A DNA stretch of 64,000 nucleotides from Planctomycetota bacterium (GCA_021413735.1 JAIOPV010000067.1:37087-101086); one strand, 5' to 3'; shown: positions 8,812 to 18,134, counted from the stretch's first letter. The notes: generated by a model not told the origin, from the letters alone. Numbers and translations are program-made.

Positions 8812-10554
8812 TCATTTTGGTTTGACGCGTTTCAACCGCATGAGAAGCTTGCCGTCGTCCAGTTCCAGGAGTTCGCTCTCCGGCTTCGAGGTCATCTTGG
8901 CGTTGAAGTAGGGAACACCGTCTTCGCCGGTCATCACCAGGTGGCCGTCCTTGACCTTGTAGGTTCCTGCTTCACGCATCCCGCCGTAGTGCAAAATGCC
9001 CCACTTGCCGTCCTTCGTGAACTCGACATCGGCTGGGTTGTCAGCGTCGGTGATCTTCTCGCCCTTTCCGGTCAGAGACAGCAACCGCCAGTATGTGCCC
9101 GTGATTTCCAGAGGGTTCTCCTTCGCTCCGACCATCGGGGCGTCCGTGTCTTTCTTCGTTGGGTTTCCGCCAACGGGCTTGACCTCCTTCCCGGTGATGA
9201 ACAGCGTCGCGAAGCCGTACACATCCTTGGGCGTGGAACTCGGGAGCCCGACGTAGACCTCGTAAGTCCCAGACTCCGGCTTGGCAATGCGGATCAGGGG
9301 GTTGATGCCGCCACCCGAGTTGTCGTCCGCGACCCAAGTGCCATCGGGGAGCCTGATGAGCAGCGTCGTGTCTTTGGCGCACACCACAGAGAACGTCAGA
9401 GGGTCTTTACCGGCCGTGTACGTGACCGCAGTGTGCACCCCGACCCGAGTACTGATGCCGCCAAGTCTGGTCTTTTCTGGTCCACCGATGCCGACCTTTT
9501 CGACCTTGTGCGGATCGGGAGCGAAGCCCGCCTTCAGTTCGAACTTGCCGTCCGCCAATCGGACGTCGAGTTCCGCCGGCTTCAGCGTTACGAGGATCGC
9601 CTCAGCCCCGGTCTTGAACTCGGTGGGGCGTTTCGCGCCGAGCGCGAAGCAGATTCGCAGCGTGTCGCCACTGAACTCATAAATCCCCGGCCAGGTCCTG
9701 TCCTTCCCGATGAGGTCGATCTGCATCGGTTTGGTCGTCGGGTCGATCTTGATCGTCAAATCCGTCGTCAACTTCGCGTCGTCATCGAACACGACGGTGA
9801 AGTTGGTCCCGTCGATGACGACCTCCTTGGGCGCGAAGTCGGGCGAAGAGCTCTTGGCGACCTTCCAAGGGCCACGCAGCTCTTCAAGCGCCTTGTCCTG
9901 CGCATTGGGCTTCGCGTCAGATTTCGGAGTCTCCTTAACTTTCGGGAGCGTGGGATTTTCCTTTGGCGTGTCCTCGTCCTTGACGAGCTTCGCGCCAACA
10001 GTCGTGGGGTCAATCGCCGCCGGCCAGATGGTCTTGCTGTCGTAGCGGGCGTTCGTGAACTTCGGTTGCGCGTCCGAAGCGACCCACTTCATGCCGCTGA
10101 GATCGGCGCCCCGCAGGTCTGCTTCGCTGAAGTCGCACCGGCTGGCCGCCTTGATTCCCTTGAGATTCCGCAGGTTTGCCCCGCGGAATTTGTTGACGTT
10201 GAATCCGCACTCCGACAGGTCCAGACCTTCCAGGTTCGCGCCGTCGAGTATGGCCCCGCCAAAACCGATGTCCTTCGTCAACTTCGCTCCCCGGAAATCG
10301 GCTTTGGTCAGGTCAGCCCAGAGGAAGTAACCGCCAGTGATGGTTGCCTTCCGGAAATCAGCCTCGACCAACTTCGCTTCACTGAAATTGCACTTCGTAA
10401 GGGTCGTCTCGCTGAAGTCAGCTCCCTTCTTGAAAGTCCGCTTATCGAACGGGACGCTCTCCAGCGTTTTGCCTTTGAAACTTTCTTGGGCCGCCCCCAG
10501 TTGAGCAGCGACCAGTGAAACAATGCAAACCAATGTCGGGCGAGACATGAACAT
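8812..10554 (-). CDS. Secreted pentapeptide-repeat protein with TIGR03067 domain
   Basis: This 580-residue protein has a signal peptide ending near AAQ/ES. Residues about 30-165 are pentapeptide repeats (A-D/N-L/F-x-x, for example ADFRKATITGG and ADLRGADLSG), which fold as a right-handed quadrilateral helix. After a Lys/Pro-rich linker comes a planctomycete TIGR03067 domain (LRGPWKV..., FTVVFDDDAKLT, IYEFSGDTLRICFA), a lipocalin-like barrel. A beta-rich C-terminal part follows, with a bacterial pre-peptidase-like segment (TYEVYVGLP). An alternative start is ATG 10548. The gene begins 40 bases after the end of the DUF1501 gene, so it may be read from the same message. Its role is unknown; it probably binds or scaffolds in the periplasm. 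Confidence 0.85.
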   Translation of the reverse strand: MFMSRPTLVCIVSLVAAQLGAAQESFKGKTLESVPFDKRTFKKGADFSETTLTKCNFSEAKLVEADFRKATITGGYFLWADLTKADFRGAKLTKDIGFGGAILDGANLEGLDLSECGFNVNKFRGANLRNLKGIKAASRCDFSEADLRGADLSGMKWVASDAQPKFTNARYDSKTIWPAAIDPTTVGAKLVKDEDTPKENPTLPKVKETPKSDAKPNAQDKALEELRGPWKVAKSSSPDFAPKEVVIDGTNFTVVFDDDAKLTTDLTIKIDPTTKPMQIDLIGKDRTWPGIYEFSGDTLRICFALGAKRPTEFKTGAEAILVTLKPAELDVRLADGKFELKAGFAPDPHKVEKVGIGGPEKTRLGGISTRVGVHTAVTYTAGKDPLTFSVVCAKDTTLLIRLPDGTWVADDNSGGGINPLIRIAKPESGTYEVYVGLPSSTPKDVYGFATLFITGKEVKPVGGNPTKKDTDAPMVGAKENPLEITGTYWRLLSLTGKGEKITDADNPADVEFTKDGKWGILHYGGMREAGTYKVKDGHLVMTGEDGVPYFNAKMTSKPESELLELDDGKLLMRLKRVKPK

Positions 10555-10594
10555 GCAACACCTTTCAAATGGAATGAAAGTGGACGGCCTTTAT

Positions 10595-12043
10595 TCAAAC
10601 CAGAATGTCCTTCACAACCTTGCCGTGAACATCGGTCAAGCGGTAGTCGCGGCCCTGGAAGCGAGTCGTCAGTTTCGTGTGGTCAAAGCCCAGGCAGTGC
10701 TGGATCGTCGCTTGCAGATCGTGGATGTGAACCATGTCCTTGCCGACTTTGAAGCCGAGGTCGTCGCTTTCGCCGTGCGTGTGGCCTGCCTTGATGCCAC
10801 CGCCCGCCAGCATCAGCGAGAAGCAATCGGGGTAGTGGTCACGCCCCAGCACCTGCCCGCCCGCCGTGCGACCTTCGCGGAACGGCGTGCGGCCAAACTC
10901 GCCACCCCACACAACAAGCGTGTCCTTCAACATGTCGCGGTTCTTCAGATCCTTGATGAGAGCTGCGACAGCCTGGGTCGTGACGGTGCCCTTCCTGGTG
11001 AGGCCGTCGCGAATGTCCTCGTTTGGGTTGGTGCCGTGGAAGTCCCAGCCCCAATCGAAGAGTTGCACATACCGCACGCCCGACTCGACAAGCCGCCGCG
11101 CGAGCAAGCAGTTGTTCGCGAATGTGCCCGCCCCCGGCTTCGCTCCGTAGGAGTCGAGAACCTTCGCTGGCTCGCGCGAAATGTCCATCACTTCAGTCGC
11201 GGAAAGCTGCATCCGGAACGCGAGTTCGTACTGCGCGATGCGTGTTCTTGTTTCTGGGTGCCCGAGTTCCTTTTCCTGAATCTCGTTCAGATCCTTCATC
11301 GCATCGAGGCCAAGGCGTCGCATGTCGCGATCCATGCCTGGCGGGTCGGACAGATACAGCACGGGTTCGCCCTTGCTGCGACACTGCACGCCCTGGAACA
11401 CCGACGGCAAGAACCCGCTGCCCCAACAGCCCTGCCCGCCGCTCGGTTGCACGCCGTTCGAGATCAACACGACGAAACCGGGCAGATTCGCACTTTCGCT
11501 ACCGAGGCCATAGCACGTCCACGCGCCGAGACTCGGCCGACCTTGCCTCGCGAAGCCGGTGTACAGCAGCAACTCGGCCGGGGCGTGGTTGAACTCGTCG
11601 GTCTTCATCGAGCGAATGACCGTCACGTCGTCCGCGACATCGTGCAGCGGCTTGATCGCGTCGGACATCCAGATGCCGGACTTGCCGTGCTGCTTGAACG
11701 GCTGTTTGGTGCCAAGTAGTTTCGGCACACCCGACGTGAATGCGAACCGCTTGCCCTTCAGGTACTCGTCGGGGCACGCTTCGCCGTCGTGCTTGACGAG
11801 TTCCGGCTTGTAGTCGAGCAGGTCGAGGTGCGGCGGCGCACCCGACATGTGCAGGTAGATCACTCGTTTCGCGGTGCCGGGGAAATGAGGCTTCCGCGGT
11901 GCGAGCGGATCATCCTTGTCACGCTGATTGTCGGCAGCATTGGCGTCGAGTTGCGACAACGCAAGCCCGCCAAGCCCGAGCGATGACGCTCCGAGGAAGT
12001 TACGGCGCGTGATGGCCTGCAAACGTGCGAGGTTCGGGTTCAT
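10595..12043 (-). CDS. DUF1501 protein, Tat-exported, alkaline-phosphatase superfamily fold
   Basis: The 482-residue product opens with a Tat signal (ITRRNFLGASSLGLGGLAL). DUF1501 marks follow: IYLHMSGAPPHLDLLDYKP near 66-84, ARRLVESGVRYVQLFDWGWD with the WDxH motif, VVWGGEFGRTP, GRDHYPDCFS and the C-terminal TIQHCLGFDHTKLT. The fold belongs to the alkaline phosphatase/sulfatase superfamily, but the activity of DUF1501 proteins is not established. It lies directly downstream of the DUF1549/DUF1553 cytochrome gene (54-base gap). That pairing recurs throughout planctomycetes and suggests that the two proteins act together in the periplasm. Confidence 0.93.
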   Translation of the reverse strand: MNPNLARLQAITRRNFLGASSLGLGGLALSQLDANAADNQRDKDDPLAPRKPHFPGTAKRVIYLHMSGAPPHLDLLDYKPELVKHDGEACPDEYLKGKRFAFTSGVPKLLGTKQPFKQHGKSGIWMSDAIKPLHDVADDVTVIRSMKTDEFNHAPAELLLYTGFARQGRPSLGAWTCYGLGSESANLPGFVVLISNGVQPSGGQGCWGSGFLPSVFQGVQCRSKGEPVLYLSDPPGMDRDMRRLGLDAMKDLNEIQEKELGHPETRTRIAQYELAFRMQLSATEVMDISREPAKVLDSYGAKPGAGTFANNCLLARRLVESGVRYVQLFDWGWDFHGTNPNEDIRDGLTRKGTVTTQAVAALIKDLKNRDMLKDTLVVWGGEFGRTPFREGRTAGGQVLGRDHYPDCFSLMLAGGGIKAGHTHGESDDLGFKVGKDMVHIHDLQATIQHCLGFDHTKLTTRFQGRDYRLTDVHGKVVKDILV

Positions 12044-12097
12044 GGCAATTGTTCCGATATTGTTTAGCCGTCTCCCCAGCGGGGGCGGCGTGCGTAT

Positions 12098-14446
12098 TCA
12101 GCGTTTCATCACCATTTCGTCGAGATTCAGCATCACGTTCGCAACCACGGTCCACGCGGCCGCATCGACCGCATCGACTCCCTTCGGCAGTGGGCCGAGT
12201 GGGTTCGTCGCGAACTGAGTCGCCTTCGCGGCATCCTTCGCGAACTTCGCCTTCGAGTCTTCGTACAGTTTCACGAGGCGACTCACTTCGCCTTCGGTCG
12301 GCGGACGCACCAGACACGCCTTGAAGCCAAACGTTGCCTTGTCGGCTGGCGTCGCGCCGCCTTTCTCGATCATCCGACGGGCAAGACCCTGTGCGGCCTC
12401 AACGTAAACGGGATCATTCATCGACACAAGCGCTTGCAACGGCGTGTTCGTGCGGGCACGGCGAACGATGCACGTATCGCGGTTCGGAGCGTCGAACGTG
12501 GACATCGACGGATACGGATTCGAGCGCCGCCATTGCGTGTAGATGCCGCGACGGAACTTGTCCTCGCCTGTGCTGGTCTGCCAGTCGATCGAACCGCCGA
12601 ACGCCGCACTCACGCCGAGATTCGGTTGCGGTGGCTTCACAGATGGCCCGAGCGTCTTCGGACTGAGAAGCCCCGCAGCGGTGAGCGCCTGATCGCGGAT
12701 CATCTCAGCAGAGAGACGCACACGCGGACCACGAGCAAGCAGGCGGTTCTCAGGGTCACGCTCGAACAGATCCGGCGTCACTTTCGCCGATTGTCGATAC
12801 GCTGCCGACATCACGAGTTGCTTCAGGAACCGCTTCACGTTCCAGTCGGATTGCAGATCGACTGCCAGGAAATCCAGCAGTTCCGGGTGGCTTGGCAGTT
12901 CGCCCTGCGTGCCAAACTCTTCGCTCGTGCGAACGATGCCGGTGCCAAACATCTGCTCCCAAAGGCGATTCGCAATCACGCGAGCCGTCAGCGGATTCTC
13001 GGCACTCACGAGCCACTTCGCGAATTCGAGCCGTGTCTTCGGGGCGTCCTTCGGGAGTGGAGGGAAAACTGCAGGCACGCCTTCGGTGACTTCGTCGCCG
13101 AGGTCCATGAAGTTGCCACGGAACTGAAGACGTGTCTTGCGGCGTGCAGCGCCTTCCAACTCCTTCATGATCGGGACGCTGGTCGTCGGCTTGAGGGCTG
13201 CAGCTTCTTTCTTGAGGGCGGCGAGTTTGTCGCGCTCGGGCTTCATCTCGTCGGGTTTCTTGCCCTTCAGCTTCTCTTCAAGACCCGCGATCTCGGCCTC
13301 AATGCCCTTCTTCTTCGCGAGCACCTCGTCGGCCCAGAACGGCAGGGTCGGCGACTCATCGGGGCGGTCGGCGTCGGCGGTGTTGTTCAGGAACGCGAAC
13401 GAGCCGAAGAACTCCTTCTGCGTGATGGGGTCGTACTTGTGCGTGTGACACTGAGCACAGGCCATCGACGTACCCATCCACACCATGTACGTCGTGTTCA
13501 CGCGGTCCACGATGGCGACGTTGCGGAACTCCTCGTCGCTCGTGCCGCCCTCGCTGTTGGTCATCGTGTTGCGGTGAAACGCCGTCGCAATCTGCTGTTC
13601 GAGCGTCGGCTTCGGAAGGAGATCGCCCGCGATTTGCTCGATCGTGAACTGATCGAATGGCTTGTTCGCGTTGAAGCTGTTGATGACGTAATCGCGATAC
13701 TTCCAGATCGTGCGGGCGGGGTCGTCAGCGTAGCCGGCGCTGTCGGCGTAGCGTGCGAGATCAAGCCACAATCGGGCAAAGTGTTCGCCGTATGCGGTCT
13801 TCGCGAGCAACTTATCGACGAGCTTTTCGTAAGCATCTGGCGATGCGTCTTTCACGAACGTTTCCACTTCCTCGGGCGTCGGCGGCAACCCCGTGAGGTC
13901 GAGCGCGACACGACGAGCGAGCGTGTACTTGTCGGCTTCGGGTTGCTGCGTCAACTTCTCCTTGATGAGCCGTGCCGCGATGAACGCATCGACAGCATTG
14001 CGGATGGCGTACTTCGCATCCTTCACTTCCGGGACTGCGGGCTTCACCGGTTTCACGTATGCCCAGTGAGTTGCGTAGTCAGCACCTTCCTTCACCCATT
14101 GCGTCAGAATCTCGATCTCGCGTGCTGTCAGTTTCTTGCCGAACTTCGCGGGCGGCATCGCCTCCTCAGCATCCTTCGTGGTCAACCGCTTCACGAGACT
14201 ACTCGCCTCTGGCTTGCCCGGCACGACGGCCACTTCGAGTGCCCCTTCGCGAGTGTCGAGGCGGAACTTGCCCTTGCGGACCTTCTCGTCGGGTCCGTGG
14301 CACGCGAAGCAGTTGTTCGACAGGATTGGCCGCACGTCGCGGTTGAAATCGACCTTCGCGGTTTGACCGCGAGCCGATGACGTGGAGAGTGCGAGCGTGA
14401 TGATGCAAACGACACGGAGTGAGCCGGTGGAGAAGATCACGGGCAC
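12098..14446 (-). CDS. DUF1549/DUF1553 (PSD1-type) cytochrome c-like secreted protein
   Basis: A GTG start at 14446 gives 782 residues; GTG 14440 is also possible and GAGGT lies just upstream. A signal peptide is followed by a planctomycete cytochrome domain (VDFNRDVRPILSNNCFACHG, heme motif at 46-50), AMPPAKFGKKLT as the Met region, DUF1549 (NAVDAFIAARL..., ADSAGYADDPARTIW), a second CxxCH (CAQCHTHKYDP), a coiled segment around 380-420, and DUF1553 (RLEFAKWLVSAENPLTARVIANRLWE, EFGTQGELPSHPELLDFLA). It is predicted to carry electrons in the periplasm together with the DUF1501 protein encoded next. The substrate is unknown. It is slightly shorter than many family members, and I see no missing block. 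Confidence 0.93.
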   Translation of the reverse strand: MPVIFSTGSLRVVCIITLALSTSSARGQTAKVDFNRDVRPILSNNCFACHGPDEKVRKGKFRLDTREGALEVAVVPGKPEASSLVKRLTTKDAEEAMPPAKFGKKLTAREIEILTQWVKEGADYATHWAYVKPVKPAVPEVKDAKYAIRNAVDAFIAARLIKEKLTQQPEADKYTLARRVALDLTGLPPTPEEVETFVKDASPDAYEKLVDKLLAKTAYGEHFARLWLDLARYADSAGYADDPARTIWKYRDYVINSFNANKPFDQFTIEQIAGDLLPKPTLEQQIATAFHRNTMTNSEGGTSDEEFRNVAIVDRVNTTYMVWMGTSMACAQCHTHKYDPITQKEFFGSFAFLNNTADADRPDESPTLPFWADEVLAKKKGIEAEIAGLEEKLKGKKPDEMKPERDKLAALKKEAAALKPTTSVPIMKELEGAARRKTRLQFRGNFMDLGDEVTEGVPAVFPPLPKDAPKTRLEFAKWLVSAENPLTARVIANRLWEQMFGTGIVRTSEEFGTQGELPSHPELLDFLAVDLQSDWNVKRFLKQLVMSAAYRQSAKVTPDLFERDPENRLLARGPRVRLSAEMIRDQALTAAGLLSPKTLGPSVKPPQPNLGVSAAFGGSIDWQTSTGEDKFRRGIYTQWRRSNPYPSMSTFDAPNRDTCIVRRARTNTPLQALVSMNDPVYVEAAQGLARRMIEKGGATPADKATFGFKACLVRPPTEGEVSRLVKLYEDSKAKFAKDAAKATQFATNPLGPLPKGVDAVDAAAWTVVANVMLNLDEMVMKR

Positions 14447-14566
14447 ACCTCAAAGGGGGTTATCGGTGAACGATGGCGAGCCCCGCAATGCGGGGAGTGC
14501 GGGCAGGTCGATTGCTTCAGTGTAACGGGTTCAGCGACGGGGTGGGACGAAAAATCAATACAAGAT

Positions 14567-14725
14567 TAGCCGCACGATAAACGCAGATGAAAGACACGAT
14601 TCAGACAACAGACAAGAAGAGTGAATTTGGAAGACAAACACCCGCAACGCACGAACCTCAGAGCTTCCGCACCGGTTCTCTGCTTTGTTTTTGATCGTGT
14701 CTTGATCGGGTTTCAATCGTGCGGC
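14567..14725. repeat. Hairpin repeat element, copy 1 (about 159 bp)
   Basis: The ends are inverted: TTAGCCGCACGAT at 14567-14579 faces ATCGTGCGGC near 14714-14723, and the right arm carries the 20-base GATCGGGTTTCAATCGTGCG. The same ends, and a related interior (GACACGAT, then GACAA, AAGA and GAAGAC blocks), occur at 62035-62180. It fills most of the 300-base gap 14447-14746 downstream of the PP2C gene; the rest of the gap shows no gene. The left arm also resembles the inverted repeat around the GxxExxY gene at 18695-19193. Confidence 0.75.
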
Positions 14726-14746
14726 GATTTCTGCTTCCGTCTGATG

Positions 14747-16051
14747 TCACCAGTTCGGACGGAACGATTCGCCTTTGTGGCGAGACTTGTGGAACGTTTC
14801 CGCCAGGAACAGCAACGCGTAACAACGGGCACGGAACGCGGGCAGCGAGTCCGGTTTGCCAGCCGCCTCGGCGGTGGCCGCGAGTTTGTCGTAGGCGTCC
14901 CAGTCGGCTGGGATGTTGTGTGCCTTCATTCCCGCACCGAGCTCCGTCTCAATCTGCAAGAACTTCTCGGCCACGGTCGTCGTGATCGTACAGTCGTGCT
15001 TCTTGTAGACGTTCAGCGTTCGCTCACTGTCGGCTTGCAGGGTGCTCTCGCCACTCGATTCCTTCTTCACATCGAGAACGAGACCGATCAGTCCTGCCAG
15101 AATGACCACGGCTGCGAGCAGGAACAGCGGCACCGCACCCGGCACCTCGGACATCCGCAACGCAAGCGAAAGCAGTGCGAGCGCTGACCCGCACCCAAGC
15201 GCCGTAAATGGCCATGGCACCAATTGATTCCATGCCTTGAACGCACGACTGAGGACGCCCGGACCAGAGGATTTCTTCGCCTCGTCAGGAGATGTGCCGT
15301 CGGGCACTCGCACGATCAGAACGGTGATGTTGTCCGGACCGCCACGAAGATTCGCCAGGTGAACCAGCAATCGGGCCGCGTCTTCGGGCGGCATCGCCGT
15401 GACGATCACACCCACTTCCTGCGGTGTCACAACGCCGGTCAGTCCGTCGCTACAGAGCAGGAACGCATCGCCTGGTTTTAGCGGGTGCGGCCCTTCGACA
15501 TCGACTTCGACCTCGGCATCCGGCCCGAGGGAGCGGATAATCACGTTCTTCTTGAAGTCGCCGAGTTCGTCGGGATCGACGCCCTGCCGTTTGGCGATTT
15601 CCCACACCCACGAGTGGTCGAACGTGAGTTGCTCGGCCTGACCGTCGCGAATGCGGTAACAGCGGCTATCGCCGACGTGCCCGACCCACGCGCCTTCCGC
15701 ACGCACCACGAGGGCGGTGCCAGTTGTGCCAAGTCCGCGGAACTCGGGGTTCTCTTCGCCGATGGCGTGAATGCCCGCGTTCGTTTCCGAGATCGCTCGG
15801 CGAATCGCGTTGCAAATGCCTTCTTTGGCGTGCTTGAGATACAGGAAAGGAATGTCGCGAACGGCCTTTGCGCTGGCCTTCTCGCCGACGGCGTGACCAC
15901 CCATGCCATCGGCCACGACGAAGACGTGACCGTTCGCTTGATACGCGCCAGCATCGACCGCTGGTTGAACGGCGTATGCGTCCTGGTTATGGCTCCGCTT
16001 CACGCCCACATCAGTGAGGGCGGCATAGCGGATGGGCTCGAATGCCGGCAC
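14747..16051 (-). CDS. PP2C-type serine/threonine protein phosphatase with two membrane helices
   Basis: A GTG start at 16051, with GAGGA 7 bases upstream, gives 434 residues. PP2C motifs are in order: ALTDVGVKRSHNQDAY (11-26), VVADGMGGH (45-53), GHVGDSRCYR (124-133), LLCSDGLTGVV (198-208) and DNITVLIVRV (240-249), so all metal-binding aspartates are present. It should dephosphorylate Ser/Thr in the cytoplasm and oppose Hanks-type kinases. Two membrane helices (about 279-299 and 304-328) follow, and then a roughly 105-residue helical C-terminal domain that I do not recognise. PP2C enzymes often sit beside kinases; here the nearest kinase is 12.5 kb away. Confidence 0.93.
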   Translation of the reverse strand: MPAFEPIRYAALTDVGVKRSHNQDAYAVQPAVDAGAYQANGHVFVVADGMGGHAVGEKASAKAVRDIPFLYLKHAKEGICNAIRRAISETNAGIHAIGEENPEFRGLGTTGTALVVRAEGAWVGHVGDSRCYRIRDGQAEQLTFDHSWVWEIAKRQGVDPDELGDFKKNVIIRSLGPDAEVEVDVEGPHPLKPGDAFLLCSDGLTGVVTPQEVGVIVTAMPPEDAARLLVHLANLRGGPDNITVLIVRVPDGTSPDEAKKSSGPGVLSRAFKAWNQLVPWPFTALGCGSALALLSLALRMSEVPGAVPLFLLAAVVILAGLIGLVLDVKKESSGESTLQADSERTLNVYKKHDCTITTTVAEKFLQIETELGAGMKAHNIPADWDAYDKLAATAEAAGKPDSLPAFRARCYALLFLAETFHKSRHKGESFRPNW

Positions 16052-16351
16052 CGAACGATCCTCAGGAGAGTTTCACCCGATACCATACTACGCCATGTCT
16101 GGCCGCCGTGCCTCCCCGCACGACGGAAATCTGGGAGTGTTTGGTAACAAGGGACGTTCCAATTCTCGCTCGGCGAATCCGGCCTCGCTTCCGTTTACCC
16201 AAATAACCGTTCCTCCCGACATAGCCAATCCTACCATCGCGACCCGCCAAACCGCAATTATCTCGGCACGTCGCATTGACCAGATTTGCGTTGCGGGTTA
16301 TGCGGGCGGCGAATTCAGGAATTCTGATCCAGACGGGATTGAGGAGGCCCA
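16052..16351. other. Divergent intergenic region between PP2C and PEGA lipoprotein genes
   Basis: These 300 bases separate divergent starts and must hold both promoters. At the right end AGGAGG sits 5 bases before ATG 16352, one of the best ribosome sites in the window. A direct GAATTC-AG-GAATTC pair lies at about 16311-16324. I saw no other gene or long repeat. Confidence 0.4.
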
Positions 16352-16927
16352 ATGACGAGCGGGCGAACTCTACGAACGGTCGCGGCTTTGGGCATCCTCG
16401 CCTGTGCCGGGTGCGTGGATCGTCGGTTTATCATTGAGTCGAATGTGCCGAATGCGCAGGTCTACATCGACGATCAAGCGATCGGAGCCGCGCCGGCGCA
16501 CACGTCATTCGAGTATTACGGCCACTACACCGTCACAATCGTGCAGCCTGGATTTGAGACGCTGAAAGAGCGAATTCACGTCGGTGCGCCGTGGTATGCG
16601 TACCCGCCAATCGACTTCCTCGCGGAAGTGGTTTGGCCGTTCCACATTCGCGACACTCGCCGATATTTCTTCACGTTGCACGAAGCGTCGAAGACCCGCA
16701 CCGACACCTTGCTGAACGAAGCCGAGGCATTGCGGCTTCGCGGAGCGAGCTTGCCCTCGCCGGAGCGGCCCGCCCCGCCGAAGGGAAAGCAAGTTCCGCT
16801 TCCGCCGTTGCCGCCGCAACCGGGACCCGACGGCCAGCCGTTCCCGCAGCCGGGCAACGGCGGAATTCTTCCGCCGCCGCGGCCTGAACCACCCTTGCCG
16901 GATGTGGTGCCGCGAGTTGGCCCGTAA
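16352..16927 (+). CDS. PEGA-domain lipoprotein
   Basis: The 191-residue protein has a short signal peptide ending in a lipobox-like LACAGC, so the mature protein is probably anchored to a membrane by a lipidated cysteine. A PEGA domain follows (ESNVPNAQVYIDDQAIGAAPAH then HYTVTIVQPGFETL), a beta-fold usually associated with surface-layer or cell-wall contact. The last 55 residues are very rich in proline (PPPRPEPPLPD), suggesting an extended envelope linker. It has a strong AGGAGG site. It stands alone, convergent with ilvC and divided from it by the terminator at 16942. Confidence 0.85.
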   Translation: MTSGRTLRTVAALGILACAGCVDRRFIIESNVPNAQVYIDDQAIGAAPAHTSFEYYGHYTVTIVQPGFETLKERIHVGAPWYAYPPIDFLAEVVWPFHIRDTRRYFFTLHEASKTRTDTLLNEAEALRLRGASLPSPERPAPPKGKQVPLPPLPPQPGPDGQPFPQPGNGGILPPPRPEPPLPDVVPRVGP

Positions 16928-16941
16928 TTTGAAATGCAAAA

Positions 16942-16963
16942 AGCCCCCGGCAAGCCGGGGGCT
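16942..16963 (-). terminator. Terminator for ilvC (minus) and probably also the PEGA gene
   Basis: AGCCCCCGGC at 16942-16951 pairs with GCCGGGGGCT at 16954-16963. Read on the minus strand the stem is followed by TTTTT, giving a textbook intrinsic terminator 20 bases after the ilvC stop. Confidence 0.85.
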
Positions 16964-16984
16964 AACTCACAGAATCGGGTCGAA

Positions 16985-18037
16985 TTACGAACCCTGGCGT
17001 TCTGGTCGCAGCGCTCGCACTTGCGCCCCGGCCAGCCACATCTCGCTCTCGGCGACTTCCTTCAGCTCCTTCTCCAACTGCTGACGGTAATCTGCACGGC
17101 TATTCGCGTCGAGCGTCCGGCGAGCTTCCTCACCGGTCGCAACCGACTGATACAGCTTCTGGAACGTCGGCTTGCTCGCGTCGCGGAACGCCTTGAACCA
17201 GTCGAGTGCGCCACGCTGGGCGGTCGTCGAGCAGTTCGCGTACATCCAGTCCATGCCCTTTTCCGCGATCAGCGGGTACAGGCTCTGCGTCGCTTCTTCG
17301 ACCGTCTCGTTGAACGCTTCGCTCGGTGAGTGACCGTTTTCGCGAAGCACTTCGTACTGAGCGAGCCACAGACCGTAGATGGCGCCCATGAGCACGCCGC
17401 GTTCGCCCGTCAGGTCCGAAACCACTTCCTTCTTGAAGGTCGTCTCGAAGAGATAGCCCGAACCGATCGCGATGCCGAGTGCTAGACAGCGTTCGCGAGC
17501 GCGGCCCGTTGCGTCCTGATGAATGGCGAACGAGCTGTTGATGCCGCGACCTTCGAGGAACAGCCGGCGAACGGTCGTGCCCGACCCCTTCGGGGCGCAC
17601 AGGATCACGTCGATGTCCGGCGGCGGCACGACGAGCGTCTGATCGTTGAACACGATCGAGAAGCCGTGCGAGAAGTACAGTGCCTTGCCTTTGGTGAGGT
17701 GTGGCTTGATCTTCGGCCACATTTCCTTCTGGCCTGCATCCGACAGCAGGTACTGAATGACGGTGCCCTTCGCGGCAGCTTCTTCCGGATCGAACAGCGT
17801 TTCGCCGGGCTTCCAGCCGTCTTGCAGACAGAGATCGTAAGCCTTGCCGCCCTTCCGCTGGCCAACGATCACCTTGATGCCGTTGTCCCGCATGTTGAGC
17901 GACTGCCCACGACCCTGCACGCCGTAGCCGATGACGGCGACGAGTTCGTTCTTCAGAATTTCCCGCACGCGATCCGGCGGATAGTCAGCCCGTTCGACGC
18001 ACTGCTCAACCGTGTCACCGATGCGAATCTCTTTCAT
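16985..18037 (-). CDS. ilvC: Ketol-acid reductoisomerase (NADP+)
   Basis: This 350-residue enzyme converts acetolactate or acetohydroxybutyrate to the dihydroxy acids of valine and isoleucine synthesis, using NADPH and Mg2+. The Rossmann loop is VIGYGVQGRGQSLNMRDNG (35-53); in many enzymes it is GYGSQGHAHALNL, so this one belongs to the divergent group with QGRGQS. IVGQRKGGKAYD holds the basic residues expected for NADPH. The C-terminal knotted domain contains VVSDLTGERGVLMGAIYGL with the metal-binding Asp and Glu, and NETVEEATQSLYPLI with the second acidic cluster. It stands apart from other ilv genes in this window and diverges from a MarR regulator gene at 18180, so that regulator could also affect ilvC. 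Confidence 0.96.
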   Translation of the reverse strand: MKEIRIGDTVEQCVERADYPPDRVREILKNELVAVIGYGVQGRGQSLNMRDNGIKVIVGQRKGGKAYDLCLQDGWKPGETLFDPEEAAAKGTVIQYLLSDAGQKEMWPKIKPHLTKGKALYFSHGFSIVFNDQTLVVPPPDIDVILCAPKGSGTTVRRLFLEGRGINSSFAIHQDATGRARERCLALGIAIGSGYLFETTFKKEVVSDLTGERGVLMGAIYGLWLAQYEVLRENGHSPSEAFNETVEEATQSLYPLIAEKGMDWMYANCSTTAQRGALDWFKAFRDASKPTFQKLYQSVATGEEARRTLDANSRADYRQQLEKELKEVAESEMWLAGAQVRALRPERQGS

Positions 18038-18134
18038 ACTGGTACTCTTTTGCGCTGGTGGGCGACCCCGGTGGGGTCACCGCTAAACGATTGACAACTC
18101 CGTCGAGATGAATCTAATCATGAAATAACTTACC

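Noticed and set aside
12434..14380. A 648-residue open frame on the plus strand
   Set aside because: Shadow of the DUF1549/DUF1553 gene with typical antisense composition (Arg, Val, Leu, His runs).
18064..18078. GACCCC-GGT-GGGGTC hairpin in front of ilvC as an attenuator
   Set aside because: Too short, with no leader peptide rich in Val/Ile/Leu and no alternative stem, so attenuation is not supported.
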